Assembly (NCBI GenBank): GCA_003255025.1 | Contig: QANY01009329.1 | Location: forward strand, 632,866 to 696,865 | Reading direction: 5' to 3' | DNA: 64,000 nucleotides | From: Datisca glomerata | Taxonomy: Eukaryota; Streptophyta; Magnoliopsida; Cucurbitales; Datiscaceae | Shown: in pieces, positions 32,506 to 45,600 of the stretch | Position numbering within the stretch: the stretch's first letter is position 1 | Layout: each line of letters starts with the position of its first letter | Made by a program: the position numbers and the translations under genes | Notes under the pieces: model-generated | What the model was told of the DNA's origin: nothing | Database searches by the model: none | Seen by the model: the letters and a program-made list of their open reading frames with translations, nothing else

Positions 32506-35500
32506 AAAGCTTAGTTTTGAAAATCATCTATATAGAATGGCCACAATGAAAATTTCACTTTAAACCCCGTAATTTGAGTCGGTCCTACTATTATGTAATG
32601 AATGATCAGATCTTAACTATACCATTACTGTGCTCCCCAAAGACAATGAATTTACATCATCTGTTAATAGCCATTTCCTTTTCTTTTCGCCGATGAACAA
32701 CAAATGCCAATATGAAATTGAAATTCGTCTTATGGTAAAATATAAATTTGTCTTATATTTTACATGAGCGTTCAATTTGACACTCCAAAAGTTTAAAATC
32801 TAGGCAATTTGGCTCTTCTATCAAAATCACATTTTACAGTTGTTTTGGCTTGAAATTTTCGCTACCTTATGGTCAAAATGACGTAACTTCTATAATTTAA
32901 TGTGAAATCAAAATAGTATTGTTTTATTAATTGACAGTAAACCATGATTCGGACGGAACTCTACATTACACATTTTAAAACTTAGATGATCAAATTGATA
33001 GAGATTTACTCAAGATTTTAATTAGATTTTTAGTGAGAGTAAGAATGTCAAAGAGAAAGAAACGGAGCAAAGAAATGGATATGTCGAGCAGTAGCGAACA
33101 ATACCGTAACGAAACCTTAAAAAGATAATGATGACTAATAAAAAAGCAAAATATGATTTGGACTCTTGGAGTTGACATGGCAGTCGGCACATGCAACTCT
33201 CATTAATTAACTTTTGCCGACTAAATTATACACTAATTTTAAATGTTAAAATAATGTTTTAATTATTAATAGACTGATACTTTATTATTCACTAAATTGT
33301 TGGCTAAATACACATAAATGACGGACATGTATATCACACATGTTAAGACTTAGCTTTAATCTTTCTCAGTGTGGGGTAATTATTTAGATCTATAATCCAA
33401 AACTAAACTACTGATTAAAAAAATCTAAAATTTAAAATATATTAAAGTGTTATGTGTAGAAGAATTTTTTTGGACAATTTTTTATTCACTTACCATTATT
33501 ATAATTTCTAAAATAATCTTCTAATTTTACAGGAGGTGATTGGTAATTGGTTAATTCTTCTTAAATAATAAATGAAAATATTTAATCATTAGTTGGGTAA
33601 AGAACTTATTTCTAATTAATATTAATGAAGTAACAATTATTTTGTAATTATTATCTAGTTTTTGTCAAAGCACAAATTTTATATATTAAATTGTGAACAT
33701 TGGAGAAATGTTTTAGCTAGCGAAATTGTTCACATTTTTTAAGAAATCTAAAAACTGTCCATCAAATTTACATATGATTGATAACTATTGGCTGTCTTTT
33801 TAAAATTTAAAATGTATTGATCAGACAATATCTGTATAAAACTTTTGAGCTTCATCCATCTTAGATTTTTATTAAATTATGTTGGCAAGTTTATGAAGTA
33901 GTTTGATAGAATAATTATCCATCTAATAAATTTGAACATGCGTACATGATTAAAGTTTATGAAGTAGAATAAACAAATATAATCGTAATTTTAAGTATAT
34001 TAAAAATGATCAAGTTTAAATATGACATCATTATTACAGTGTAGCCTCATATATGATTGCTTTTTTGGAAATCTGTATTTATTGTGTTCAGTTAAAGCAT
34101 ACGAGCATAAAAGACCCACGTGTGCATAATGAGGAGATACGACTAAATGACTCTACTAAACATATTTTGAGTTGCATCATATATCTCATAAATTTAAAGA
34201 ACATGCGATAATAATATCAATCACATACGAAAGAAGTTTATACTCTTAAAAAAAGTTTAGATACGTATATGTGAAGTTTGACTAGTTATACACAAGAAAG
34301 TAGTCGGCATGGAAATGAACGACATGAGACTATCCACGTTGACGAAAATGATTAGTAAACAAATATGAGACATGTTACGTTCCAAATTTTGTCTTGTCAT
34401 GCATGAGTGTGTTCTATGATGGGAGAGTTTGAGAAGAAGTCTCGAGATGTATAAAATGAGGTGGCCAACTAGCTCTTCCAATCAATGGGTTGAGAGAGAT
34501 CTTGATCTAATTTTGTTTTCTTTCATTTTTTTATTAAAGGTTTTTCTTTCATTTAAATCTAAATCTATAATGATTTTTTCTCCACCTAGATTTAGATTTA
34601 TGATAATTTTTCCTCTACCTAGATCTAGATCTAGATCTATCGTGTTTTCATTGAGTAGCATTTGTTTTATAACTGTCTTTGATAGATCTAGTTCAGATCT
34701 ATAAGTTATGGTGATCGATTATTTCAGATTTTTTATTGGATCATTTGACAGACCGCAATTCAACTGGTTTCAATCAGGCAAGTCTTTTTGGGTGGCAAAG
34801 CTACTTAGAACGAATCAAGATGATGCTCTAAATTATCCTCCATATTCAGTAGTTTTCTTATTGTTGTGGTTGATTTATGTATATTGATTGTTAATGTTTT
34901 CTGTTAATATTTTGAAAAAAAAACAGCTCTTCAATTAAATCACTATATACAGAAAATTATCCAATAATGGAGTTGTTTTCTCGGCATTGATATGGTAAAA
35001 TTCAACAAATGTGTTCTGATGTTCGATTAATGAGTTTTGGTGTTTAACAAATGAGGTTAACAAATATAATGAGAATTCAATAAATATGTTGAATGAATTC
35101 AACAAATGTGTTTGAAGTTAAATAAAAACTTTTGAGATCATGCCGGGAAAAATACCGACAATGAAGAGTGATCCATCATATAAAAGAAATTGAGAGATAA
35201 AGAAACTTACTTTGATGTGTTTGGACAAGACACATGGAGGCCAAAAAAACAAACTGTGCCCACAGACTTAGATTTCAGGTTATAAGTTGGAACTTTTGCA
35301 TTATTTGATACATTTATATATAAAGAAGACAAAACCCACACTGTTCTATATAGACATGAAACATAGTTTTCATTACACTTTCCGATCAGCTTAGCTAACG
35401 TTTAACTTTAATCATAATTTTCGGAGATGTGGATTTATCATCCAAAAGATGTGGACATATTTCAAACACCTACCCTCCATTTGCTAATCATTCGATCAAT

Positions 35501-36019
35501 CTCACACAACGTCAATTTGATAGTTAATGTAGTTTAGAAATTAGCAGAGAGGATAAGAAGAAAAGATGGGAGTACTTTTTTAGAGGAAAGATGGAGCAGT
35601 TTCTAGATAGGAATGGGGTATAATTGCCATATTATAGGAATTAGAAAAATTTAATCTTAAGAAATTTAAAGAAAAACAATGTTCGGGATGAGAAAAATGA
35701 TTGGTAGGGTTGAGAGGTGAGGAAGAAACTAGTAAAAGATATGGTTATATAGTACAAAGTGTAGAACGCCTAAAATAAACAACATGGATCGTCTGTATCT
35801 TATGCGAATATTGAAATTTTTTCAACAGTAGAGGTGATGTTAGGTTATATCTAGTCGTTCATTAGATTTGGACGGATCCGATCTGGCTAAAAAATTGCAC
35901 GAATTTTATCTTGTCCATAATCTGATATGTGCCGTCTAGATCTGATGGCGATGGTGTAGCGTTGGAGTTTTTGGAGCGAATGGATAGTCGCACGCGCAGT
36001 CCATCTTCCAGAAGTCATA
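32506..36019. other. AT-rich intergenic region
   Basis: No gene or element recognised over 3.5 kb. It contains a small GATCTA tandem run near 34,620-34,640 and CTAGATTTAGATTTATGATA-like words before it. Short open frames lack family features. Confidence 0.5.
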
Positions 36020-39000
36020 ACTTTTGACTTGAGTTGACTCACAGAGTCTGTAAGATATCAAATCGAAGCACATTTAGAGATCAACGTGTGTAACGAGGTT
36101 TACCCATTACGGCTCAGTTTCAGGCCCCGAAAAGAAAAATGTCGTTTTAAGCACTTTCAGAGGCTAGGAAGTTGTTTTCACATGTTTTGGACATTTTTGT
36201 AATTTTACCTCTCTTTTATTTTTAGGTTTTCTAAGACATTTTAAATACTTTTGACTCGGGTTGACTCACGGAGCCTGTAAAATATCAAATCAAAGCTCGT
36301 TCAGAGATATACGTGTGTAAAAGGGTTTACCCGTTATGGCCCGGTTTCAGCCCAAAAAAGAAAAATATCGTTTTAAGCACTTTCGGAAGCCCGAAGCTAT
36401 TTCCTCAAGTGTTGAACATTTTCGTAATTTGACCTCTATTTTTATGTTTAGAGTTTTCTGAGGCAGTTTAAATACTTTTGACTCAGGTTGACTCACGACA
36501 CCTCTAAGATATCAAATCAAAGCTCGTTCAGGTATCTACGTATGTAATAGGGTTTACCCGTTGCGGCCCGGCTTCATGCCCAAAAAAGAAAAAAAGTCGT
36601 ATTAAGCACTTTTGGAGGCCCGAAAACTTTTTCACAAGTTTTGGACATTTTTGCAATTTTACCTTTTTTTATGTTTAGCGATTTCTGAGACAGTTTCAAT
36701 ACTTTTGACACAGGTTGATTCACGGGGCCAGTAAGATATCAAATCGAAGCTCGTTCAAACATCTACGTGTGTAACAGGGTTTACCCGTTACGGCACGATT
36801 TCAGGACCCAAAAAGAAAAATGTTGTATTAAGCACTTTCGAAAGCCCGGAGCTGTTTTCGCATGTTTTGAACATTTTTGTAATTTCACCTCTCTTTTTAT
36901 GTTTAGAGTTTTCTGAGATAATTTAAATACTTTTGACTCAGGTTGACTCCCGGGACATCCAAGATATCAAATCGAAGCTTGTTCAAATATCTACATATGT
37001 AACAGGGTTTACCCGTTGCGGCCCGATTTCAGGCGCAAAAAAGAAAAAAGTCATATTAAGCACTTTCAGAGGCCCAGAAGTTGTTTTCGCAAGTTTTAGA
37101 CATTTTCATAATTTTACCTCTATTTTATCATGCTTAAGGTTTTCTGAGACAGTTTAAATACCTTTGACTCGGTTTGACTCACAGGGCCTGTAAAATATCA
37201 AATAGAAACTCGTTCAAAGATCTACAGTGTGTAATAGAGTTTACTCGTTACGGCTCAGTTTTCGGGCAAAAAAAAGGTCGTTTTAAGCACTTTCGGAGGC
37301 CCGGAATATGTTTTTGTAAGTTTTGGACATTTTCATAATTTCACATCCCTTTTATGTTTAGAGTTTTCTAAGACAGTTTAAAAACTTTTGACTCAAGTTT
37401 ACTCACGGGACCTCTAAGATATCAAATCGAAACTCGTTCAGATATCTACGTATGTAACTCGGTTTACCTGTTGCGGCCCGGTTTGAGGCCCATGAAAGAA
37501 AAAAAAGTCGTATTAAGCACTTTCAGAGGGACAAAAACTTTTTTCAAAACTTTTGGATATTTTTGTAATTTTACCTCTCTTTTTTATGTTTATGGTTTCT
37601 GAGACAATTTAAATACTTTCGACTCAGGTTGATTCACGGGGCCTGTGAGATGTCAAATCGAAACTTGTTCAGAGATCTATGCGTGTAGGAGGGTTTACCC
37701 GTTACAGCCCGGTTTTGAGGGAAAAAAAAAGGCAGTGTAAGTATTTTCGGAGCCCCGGAAGCTGTTTTCACTAATTTTGGACATTTTCATAATTTTACCT
37801 CTTTTTCATGTTTAGGATTTTCTGACACAGTTTAAATACTTTTGACTCGGGTTGATTCACGGGGCCTGTAAGATATCAAATTGAAACTTGTTCAATGATC
37901 TACGTGTGTAACTCGGTTTACCCGTAACGGCTCGGTTTCAGGACCCAAAATGAAAAAAAGGTCGTTTTAAGCATTTTTAAAGGCCTAGAAGCTGTTTTCG
38001 CAAGTTTTGGACATTTTCATAATTTTACCTCTCTTTTATGTTTAGGGTTTTCTGAGATAACTAAAATACGTTTGACTCGGATTGACTGAAGGGACCTGCA
38101 AGATATCAAATTGAACCTCGTTCAGAGATCTACGTGTGTAATAGGGTTTACCCATTACGGCCCGGTTTCAGGCCAGAAAAAGAAAAAGGTCGTTTTAGGC
38201 ACTTTTGGAGGCTCTGAAGTTATTTTCCTAGTTTTGGACATTTTTGTAATTTTACCTCTCTTTTACGTTTAGGGTTTTCTGAGACAGTTTAAATACTTTT
38301 GACTCAGATTGACTCATGGAACCTATAAGATATCAAATCAAAGCTCGTTAGAAATCTACGTATGTAATTGGGTTTACCCATTACGGCCCGGTTTCAGGCC
38401 CTGAAAAGAAAAATGTCATTTTAAGCAACTCCCGAGGCCTGAAAGCTATTTACGTAAGTTTTAGATATTTTCATAATTCTAACTCTCTTCTATGTTTAGG
38501 GTTTTCGGAGACAGCTTAAGTACTTTTGACTCGGGTTGACTCGCGAGACCTATAAAATATCAAATTGAAGCTCGTTCAGATATCTACGCGTGTAACAGTG
38601 TTTACCAGTTTGGGCCCAGTTTCAGGCCCCAAAGAGAAAAAGGACGTTGACTTTTGGAGCACTGAAAGATATTTTCACAAGTTTTGGACATTTTGGTAAA
38701 TTTACCTCTCTTTTATGTTTAGTGTTTTCTGAGACAGTTCAATTCTTTGACTCGGATTGACTCAAGGGGTTTCTAAGATATCAAATTGAAGTTTGTTGGC
38801 ATATTTACTTGTGTAACAGGGTTTACCTGTTACGGCCTGGTTTCAGGCCCCCAAAAGAAAACGGTTGTTTTAAGCACTTACGGAGGCCCGGAAGCTGTTT
38901 TCATAAGTTTTGGACATTTTCGTAATTCTAACTCTCTTTTATGTTAGGGTTTGTTGAGATAGCTTAAATACTTTTGACTTGGGTTGATTCACGGGGCTTG

Positions 39001-42000
39001 TAAGATATCAAATCGAAGCTCGTTTAGAGATTTACGTGTGTAACAGGGTTGCCCGTTATGGCTTGGTTTCAGGCACCGAGAAGAAAAAGGTGGTTTTAAG
39101 CACTTTTGTAGGCCCACAAGCAGTTTTCGAAAGTTTTGGACATTTTCATAATTTTACCTCTCTTTTATGTTAAGGGTTTTCTAAGACAGCTTAAATACTA
39201 TTGACTCGGGTTGATTCACGGGGCCAATAAGACATCAAATCGAAGCTCATTCAGAGATCTACTCGTGTAACACTTTTGGTTTCAGGCACCGATAGAGAAA
39301 AATGATGTTTAAGCACTTTCGGATCCCCGTAAGACGTTTTCGCAAGTTTCAGACATTTTCATAATTTTACCTCTCGTTTATGTTTAGGGTTTTCTGAGAC
39401 AGTTTAAATACGATTGACTTGGGTTGATTCATGGGACCTGTAAGATATCAAATCGAAACTCATTCAGGAGATCTACGTGTTTAACAGGGTTTACCCATTA
39501 TGGCCCAGTTTCAGGCCCGAAAGAGAAAAATGTCCTTTTAAGCACTTTCGGAGGCCAAGAAGCCATTTTCGCAAGTTTTGGATATTTTCGTACTTCTAAC
39601 TCTCTTTTATGTTTAGGGTTTTCTGAGACAGTTTAAGTACTTTTGACTTATGTTGACTCACGAGGCTTCTAAGATATCAAATCGAAGCTCGTTCAGAGAT
39701 CTACGTGTGTAACAGGCTTTACCCGTTAGGGCCGATTTCAAGCCCCATAAAGAAAATAGTTGTTTTACGTACTTTCGGAGGCCTGGAAGCTATTTTCGCA
39801 AGTTTTGGATATTTTCTTAATTTTACCTCTATTTTATGTTTATGATTTTCTAAGACAATTTAAATATTTTTTACTCAGGTTATCTCACAGGGCCTTTAAG
39901 ATATCAAATTCAAGCATATTCAGAGATCTACGTGAGTAACAGGGTTTACCTGTTACGACTCGGTTTCAGGCCCCAAAAAGAAAAAGGTCGTTTAAGTACT
40001 TTTGGAGGCCCGAAAAATGTTTTCGCAAGTTTTGGATATTTTTCGTAATTTTACCTCTCTTTTATGCTTAGCGTATTCAAAGACAGTTCAAATATGTTTG
40101 ACTCGGGTTGACGCATCGGGCCTGTAAGATATCAAATTGAAGCTCGTTCAAAAATCTACGCATGTAACCGGGTTTACCCATTAGGGCCTCGTTTCTGGCC
40201 CTAAAGAGAAAAATGTCGTTTTAGCACTTTCGGATCCCTGGAAGATGTTTTCGCAAGTTTTGAACATTTTTGTAATTTTACCTCTCTTTTATGTTTAGGT
40301 TTTTCTGAGACAGTTTAAATACTTTTGACTCAGGTTGACTTATAGGACCTATAAGATATCGAATCGAATCTCGTTCAGAGATCTACGTGTGTAACAAGGT
40401 TTACACGTTACGGCCTAATTTCAATCTCAAAAATAAAAATATGGTTTTAAGCACTTTCAGAGGCCTGGAAGCTGTTTTCTCAAGTTTTGGGCATTTTTGT
40501 AATTCTACCTCTCTTTTATGTTTAGGGTTTTCTAAGACAGTTTAAATAATTTTAACTCTGGTTGACTCGCGGGACCTGTAATTTATCAAATCGAACCCCG
40601 TTCAGAGATTTACGTGGGTACCAGGGTTTACCCGTTACGGCCCGATTTCAGGCCCCAAAATGAAAATGATCTTTTTAAGCACTTTGAGAGGCCCAGAATC
40701 TGTTCTCGGCAAGTTTTGAACACTTTCATAATTTTATCTCTCATTTATGTTTAGAATTTTCGTTGACAGTTTAAATACTTTTGACTCAGGTTGACTCATG
40801 GGGGATGTAAGATGTCAAAATCAAAATGCGTTCAGATATCTACGTGTGTAACAGTGTTTACCCGTTATGACACGATTTTAGGCCCCAAGAAGAAAAGGTC
40901 ATTTTAAGCATTTTTGAAGGCCCGAAAGCTATTTTCGCAAGTTTTGGACATTTTCCTAACTTTACCTCTCTTTTATGTTTAGGGTTTTCTGAGCCAGTTT
41001 ACATACTTTTGACTCCAGTTGACTCACGAGGTCTGTAAGATATCAAATTGAAGCTCGTTTAGAGATCTACGTGTGTAACAGGGTTTACCCATCACAGCTC
41101 GGTCTTAGGCCCCAAAATGAAAAAAAAAATGTTGTTTTAAGCCCTTTCAGAGGCCTGGAAGCTGTTCTCGTAAGTTTTGGACATTTTCATAATTTTATCT
41201 CTGTTATGTTTAGAATTTTCAGAGACAGTTTAAATACTTTTGACTCGAGTTGACTCACGGGGTCAGTAAAATGTCATATCAAAGCTCGTTTAGAGATCTA
41301 CGTGTGTAACAGGGTTTACCGGTTACGGTCTAATTTCAGGCCCTGAAAAGAAAATGTTTGTAATTAAGCACTTTCGGGGGCCCAAAATCTGTTCAAATAT
41401 ATTTTGAATATTCTATAATTTTACCTCTCTTTTATGTTTAGGGTTTTCTCAGACAGTTTAAACACTTCTGACTGGGGTTGTGTCATGGGGCCTATCAGAT
41501 ATCAAATCAAAGCTCGTTCGAAGATCTACGTGTGTAACATGGTTTACCTGTTACGGGCTGATTTTAGGCCCCAAAAAGAAAAAAGTCATTTTAATCACTT
41601 TCCAAGCCTTGAAAGCAGTTCTCGCAAGTTTTGGACATTTTTGTAATTTTACCTCTCTTTTGATGTTTAGAGTTTTCTAAGTTAGTTTTAATACTTTTTA
41701 CTCGGGTTGACTCACGGGACCTGTAAGATATCAAGCTCATTCAGACATCCACTTGTATAACAAGTTTTTCCCATCATGGCCCGATTTCAGGCCCCAAAAA
41801 GAAAAATGTCATTTTATGCACTTTCGAAGGCCAAGAAGCTGTTTCGAGAGTTTTAGATATTTTTGTAATTTTACCTCTTTTATGTTGAGGGTTTCCTAAG
41901 ATAGTTTAAATACTTTAACCTCGGGTTGGATTTTTTGGGACTCTAAGATATCAAATCAAATATCGTTATGAGATCTATGTATGTAACAAGGTTTGCCCGT

Positions 42001-43020
42001 TATGGCCTAGTTTCATGCCCCAAAAAGAAAAATGTTATTTTAAGTATTTTCGGAGGCTCGAAAGTTGTTTTCGCAAGTTTGGGACTTTTTCGTAACTTTA
42101 CCTCTATTTTATGTTTAGGGTTTTCTAAGATAGTTTAAATACTTTTGACTCAAGTTAACTCACGAGGCCTGTAAGATGTCAAATCGAAGTTCGTTCAGAG
42201 ATCTACGTGTATCACAAGTTTTACCCATTACGGCCCAATTTCAGGCCCCAAAAAGAAAAAAGGTCGTTTTAAGCACTTTTGGAGGCCCGAAAGTTGTTCT
42301 CGCAAGTTTTTGATATTTTCATAATTTTACCTCTCTTTTATGTTTAGGGTTTTCTGAGACAGTTTAAATACTTTTGACTTAAGTTGACTCACGGGGTCTG
42401 TAAGATATCAAATCGAAGCTCATTCATAGATCTACATGTGTAATAGGGTTTACCTGTTAGGGCCCAATTTTAGGCCCCAAAAAGAAAACGGTCATTTTAA
42501 GCACTTTCGGAGGCTCTAAAACTGTTCTCGCAAGTTTTTGATACTTTCGTACTTTTACCTCACTTTTATGTTTAGGAGTTTCTAAGACAGTTTAAAAACT
42601 CTTGACTCAGATTGACTCATGGGGCCTGTAAGATATCAAATCGAAGCTCGTTCAGAGATCAACGTGTGTAACAGGATTTTTTCATTACGGCACGATTTCA
42701 TGTCTCAAAAAGAAAAGGATCATTTTAAGCACTTTTAGTGGCTTGGAAGATGTTTTCGCAAGTTTTGGATATTTTCATAATTTTACCTATCTTTTATGTT
42801 TAGGGTTTTCTGACATAGTTTAAATACTTTTGACTCGGGTTGACTCTTGAGGCCTGTAAGATATCAAATCGAAGCTCGTTCAAAAATCTACGTGTGTAAC
42901 AAGGTTTACCCGTTATGGTCCAGTTTCAGGCCCCAAAAAGAAAAAGGTCATTTTAAGCACTTTCGGAGATTAGGAAGTTGTTTTCGCAAGTTTTAGACAT
43001 TTTCATAATTTTACTTCCCT
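36020..43020. repeat. Satellite array, ~228-bp monomer, about 31 copies
   Basis: Head-to-tail monomers; the GATATCAAAT marker recurs at about 36,055, 36,282, 36,509, 36,736, 36,964 and 37,195 and continues to 42,860, a 227-231 bp spacing. Conserved blocks are TTTTGACTCGGGTTGACTCA, TCGTTCAGAGATCTACGTGT, AACAGGGTTTACCCGTTACG, GTTTTAAGCACTTTCGGAGG, TTCGCAAGTTTTGGACATTT, TTTTACCTCTCTTTTATG and TTTAGGGTTTTCTGAGACAG. Monomers differ at many sites, mostly substitutions and small indels. Open frames inside it are by-products of the repeat. Confidence 0.97.
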
Positions 43021-43040
43021 TTAAACGAATATGAATGAGT

Positions 43041-43244
43041 TTACCGTTCTTCGCTTCCGTTTTTGGTTTGGTAGTCATTTTTATTCTGCTTCTGTATTGT
43101 TGACTTTTTCATTCCTGCTTCCGGTTCGGCTTCTGTTTCCACTTTTCTTTCGTTTCCACTTCCGCTTTGATTGTTGAGGGGGGCGTTTGATTTATTTTTT
43201 AGCGTTTTGGGAAAGGATTTCTTGAGATTTTCTCTCGCTATCAA
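43041..43244 (-). pseudogene. E3 interior ORF, possible gag start
   Basis: 67-residue minus-strand frame starting directly after the primer-binding motif. It is hydrophilic and charged (Lys, Asn, Glu, Gln rich) with no recognisable capsid motif. Its start position is where gag would begin. It ends where the satellite begins, so at most an N-terminal scrap; it may not be coding. Confidence 0.3.
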
Positions 43245-43255
43245 TGAAGCACCAA

Positions 43256-44525
43256 TGTAAAGGAAAAAAATCCATCATCTTTGAGAATCAGTCGTGAATT
43301 TCTTACATAATGAAAATCAAGAGAATAATTTAGAGAGAGAAAATAATGATACCATGATTTACGTGAAAAATCCTTAAAGGGAAGAAAAATCACAGGGAGA
43401 TTTTGATAGTATTTCATTATGAAGAAATGGTTTACAAGGCTAATGAGTGTTGAAAGTTGTTGTCCCCTATTTGGAGTTGCATCTTACCTCTATTTATAGG
43501 CCTTCAATCGACTATATAGAATCTGATACAGCTTATCTATTTCTATCAAAAAATAGGATCAACAAAATATTCTTTGGGATCTAACTTCTCAACAATAACA
43601 ACCAAGTGAATCCAAACCGTCTGATTAATCCAATGATCTTGATTAGCTTTTCTTTGGATTGCCACATCAGCAATCCATTTACTTTCGTCTGATTGGTCAG
43701 TTCTCGCTCTATCTTCTCTTCGATGGAATCTTCGATTTAAATCTTACCATGTGTCATGTGAAATTATTCCTGTTCATTTGCCCCCATTACACTTGATAAA
43801 GTCTTTCTTCATTCAGGTGTAATAATTTGATTCCTTGATCCTTTACATTAGATTCATTGAGATCTGCAATAATAATGATCTGCAAAAGTTATGAATAATT
43901 ATAGAGAGTTGCGTTTGAGGGTTGTGTGTGCTTTCATTTATTTCATTCTCCTATTCTCATAATGGTATGCTCCAACATTTTTAATTATCGTTCTCGCTAA
44001 GAATATGACTTGGCTATCTAATTTCCATTTTCGTTAAAATCCTGATCTGGCGCTTCGGTCTTTGCTCCCAAAAGAAATCCAATCTGGTGCTCGGTTTCCA
44101 TCTTCGCTAAAAGGTCTGATCTAGCGCTCGATTTCCATCTTCACTAAGATGTCTGATCTGGCGGCCCGATTCCATTCTCACTAGGGAGTCTGGTTTGGAG
44201 CTCGATTCCGTTCTCGCTACGGGGTCTGGTCTGGAGCTCGATTCTGTTCTTGCTAGGGGTCTGGTCTAGAGCTTTGAATTTTGTTTTCACTACAAGATCT
44301 AATCTGGAGCTTGGTTTCTGCTTTCACTACAAGATCTAATTTGGAGCTTGGTTTCCATCTTCGCTAAAAGGTCCGATCTGAAGCTCAGTTTCGTTCTCAT
44401 TAAGGGGTCTTCTTCGGCGCTTTGGATTCTGTTCTGAAGTTTTGACTCTCCCTAGTCATTTCTTTCGTCGCTTCCCATCCTTTTACTCAAGTTTAATAGT
44501 CGTTATTTACCTTTTTGTCAGAACA
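43256..44525 (-). repeat. E3 LTR
   Basis: About 1.27 kb. A minus-strand TATA box, CCTATAAATA (43,491-43,500), lies about 240 bp from the 3' end of the LTR. It contains an internal minisatellite at 43,990-44,415. Confidence 0.6.
43990..44415. repeat. Degenerate 36-42 bp minisatellite inside E3 LTR
   Basis: About 10-11 units resembling GGGGTCTGGTCTGGAGCTCG plus ATTCTGTTCTTGCTA, ending GCTAAG or ACTACAAG. Two adjacent units start at 44,221 and 44,257. Confidence 0.85.
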
Positions 44526-44784
44526 GGTAAAAAATGTTTTCCAAGAAACTATTAACATGTCATTAACCTTCTCATTGAGGATGCAGCCGCCAACCTTTCT
44601 GTTGAAGATGTTGCCGCTAATGCAACCATATTCTCTTGTATCTTTTTGTAATTTTTCCTTTCTTCCAAACATAGCAAATTTTCTTTTTCCTTTATTTGTA
44701 GTTCTTTTTCCGTTGTCACTTTTTTCCGTTCATAGGGACTGGCTTGTTTTGAATAATATTATTGAAAAAATATATAAAACTAAA

Positions 44785-45010
44785 ATTTTGTTTCAGTTCG
44801 GTTCAGTTTTATAAGAAATTATATATAAAAAATATATAAATTTAATGTTTCAGTTTGGTTTGGTTCGAAAACCACCAAATTTCTAAGCTGAACCGAACTG
44901 AAACTTCAGTTCTCTCATTTGCCCGTACCGAACCGAACCGAGCACATATAAGGAACCGACCGAACCGGTCATTTTTTATTCAGTTCGGGATAATTTTGAA
45001 CACCCCTAGT
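44785..45010. mobile_element. hAT-like element end (CGGTTCGG/ACACCCCTA)
   Basis: Contains TTTCAGTTCGGTTCAG, GCTGAACCGAACTGAAAC, CCGAACCGAACCGAG and ends GAACACCCCTAG, matching the right end of the element at 18,719-19,849. The left limit is unclear; no transposase. Confidence 0.5.
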
Positions 45011-45220
45011 CTCCATGAGTCTTCAGCTTTATTTTCTTAGTCCCGTGTAGTCCCTCCTAAAAGTAGGAGGGGACTAAATTATCCCATGTAGGTGGAACTA
45101 AAGAGTCTCATCGTATTAGCTAGTACGGACTCTATATTTTTGTCAGACGTCAATCAATACTAAAGTAGTATTGTCCTACCTTTAGTACTGTACAGTATAG
45201 ACTACCAAACAAGCTCTTAA
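45011..45220. mobile_element. Possible MITE remnant with hairpin
   Basis: TCCCTCCTAAAAGTAGGAGG (about 45,051-45,070) forms a strong hairpin. The right end reads ACTACCAAACAAGCTCT, whose reverse complement has the GTTTGGTAG form often seen at Harbinger/hAT-type MITE ends. The matching left terminus and target duplication were not found. Confidence 0.35.
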
Positions 45221-45600
45221 GGATTAAAACCCCTAATTGCCAACCGTTCATCAATGGACTCCTAACCAGTGAACCTTATGCAAAATTAAGGAATTTTATT
45301 TCTTAACTGAATTTGATGCATCAGTTGCCCAAAACCGGTGAACGAAATCCTTTTCTTCTCTTCTTTTACCAATGAAAGCATATATTAGTTAAGGGGTTCC
45401 ATAGATTCATCTGAACATTCTGACATACAATTGTTAAATTGGGGAAGGGAGCGAGACACAGCCCTAAGCTTCCGGCTCAACTATTAATACCCCGCTTTTC
45501 ATATCCAACACACCTCTCTAGAAATAATTTCAAAACCTCCATTTTTTTATGGAATAGATTTTAGTTTATGAAAAGTTAGAATCAGAGTATATATCCAATC
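45221..45600. other. Unassigned DNA
   Basis: Mixed-composition DNA with no recognised gene or repeat. Confidence 0.4.

Larger units (their letters stand above)
43021..44525 (-). mobile_element. E3: truncated Ty3-like retrotransposon (LTR plus start of interior)
   Basis: Minus-strand element with one LTR (43,256-44,525), primer-binding region and a short start of the interior, cut off by the satellite at about 43,020. LTR ends are TGTAAAGG...CAGAACA on the plus strand. The sequence after the LTR on the minus strand, TTGGTGCTTCATTGATAGCG, is the kind of motif found after many plant Ty3 LTRs. The second LTR and all pol domains are absent. Confidence 0.65.

Noticed and set aside
36933..42860. 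Repeated open frames in the 36-43 kb region resembling a protein family
   Set aside because: They recur with the 228-bp satellite period and have the same translated words; they are shadows of the tandem monomer.
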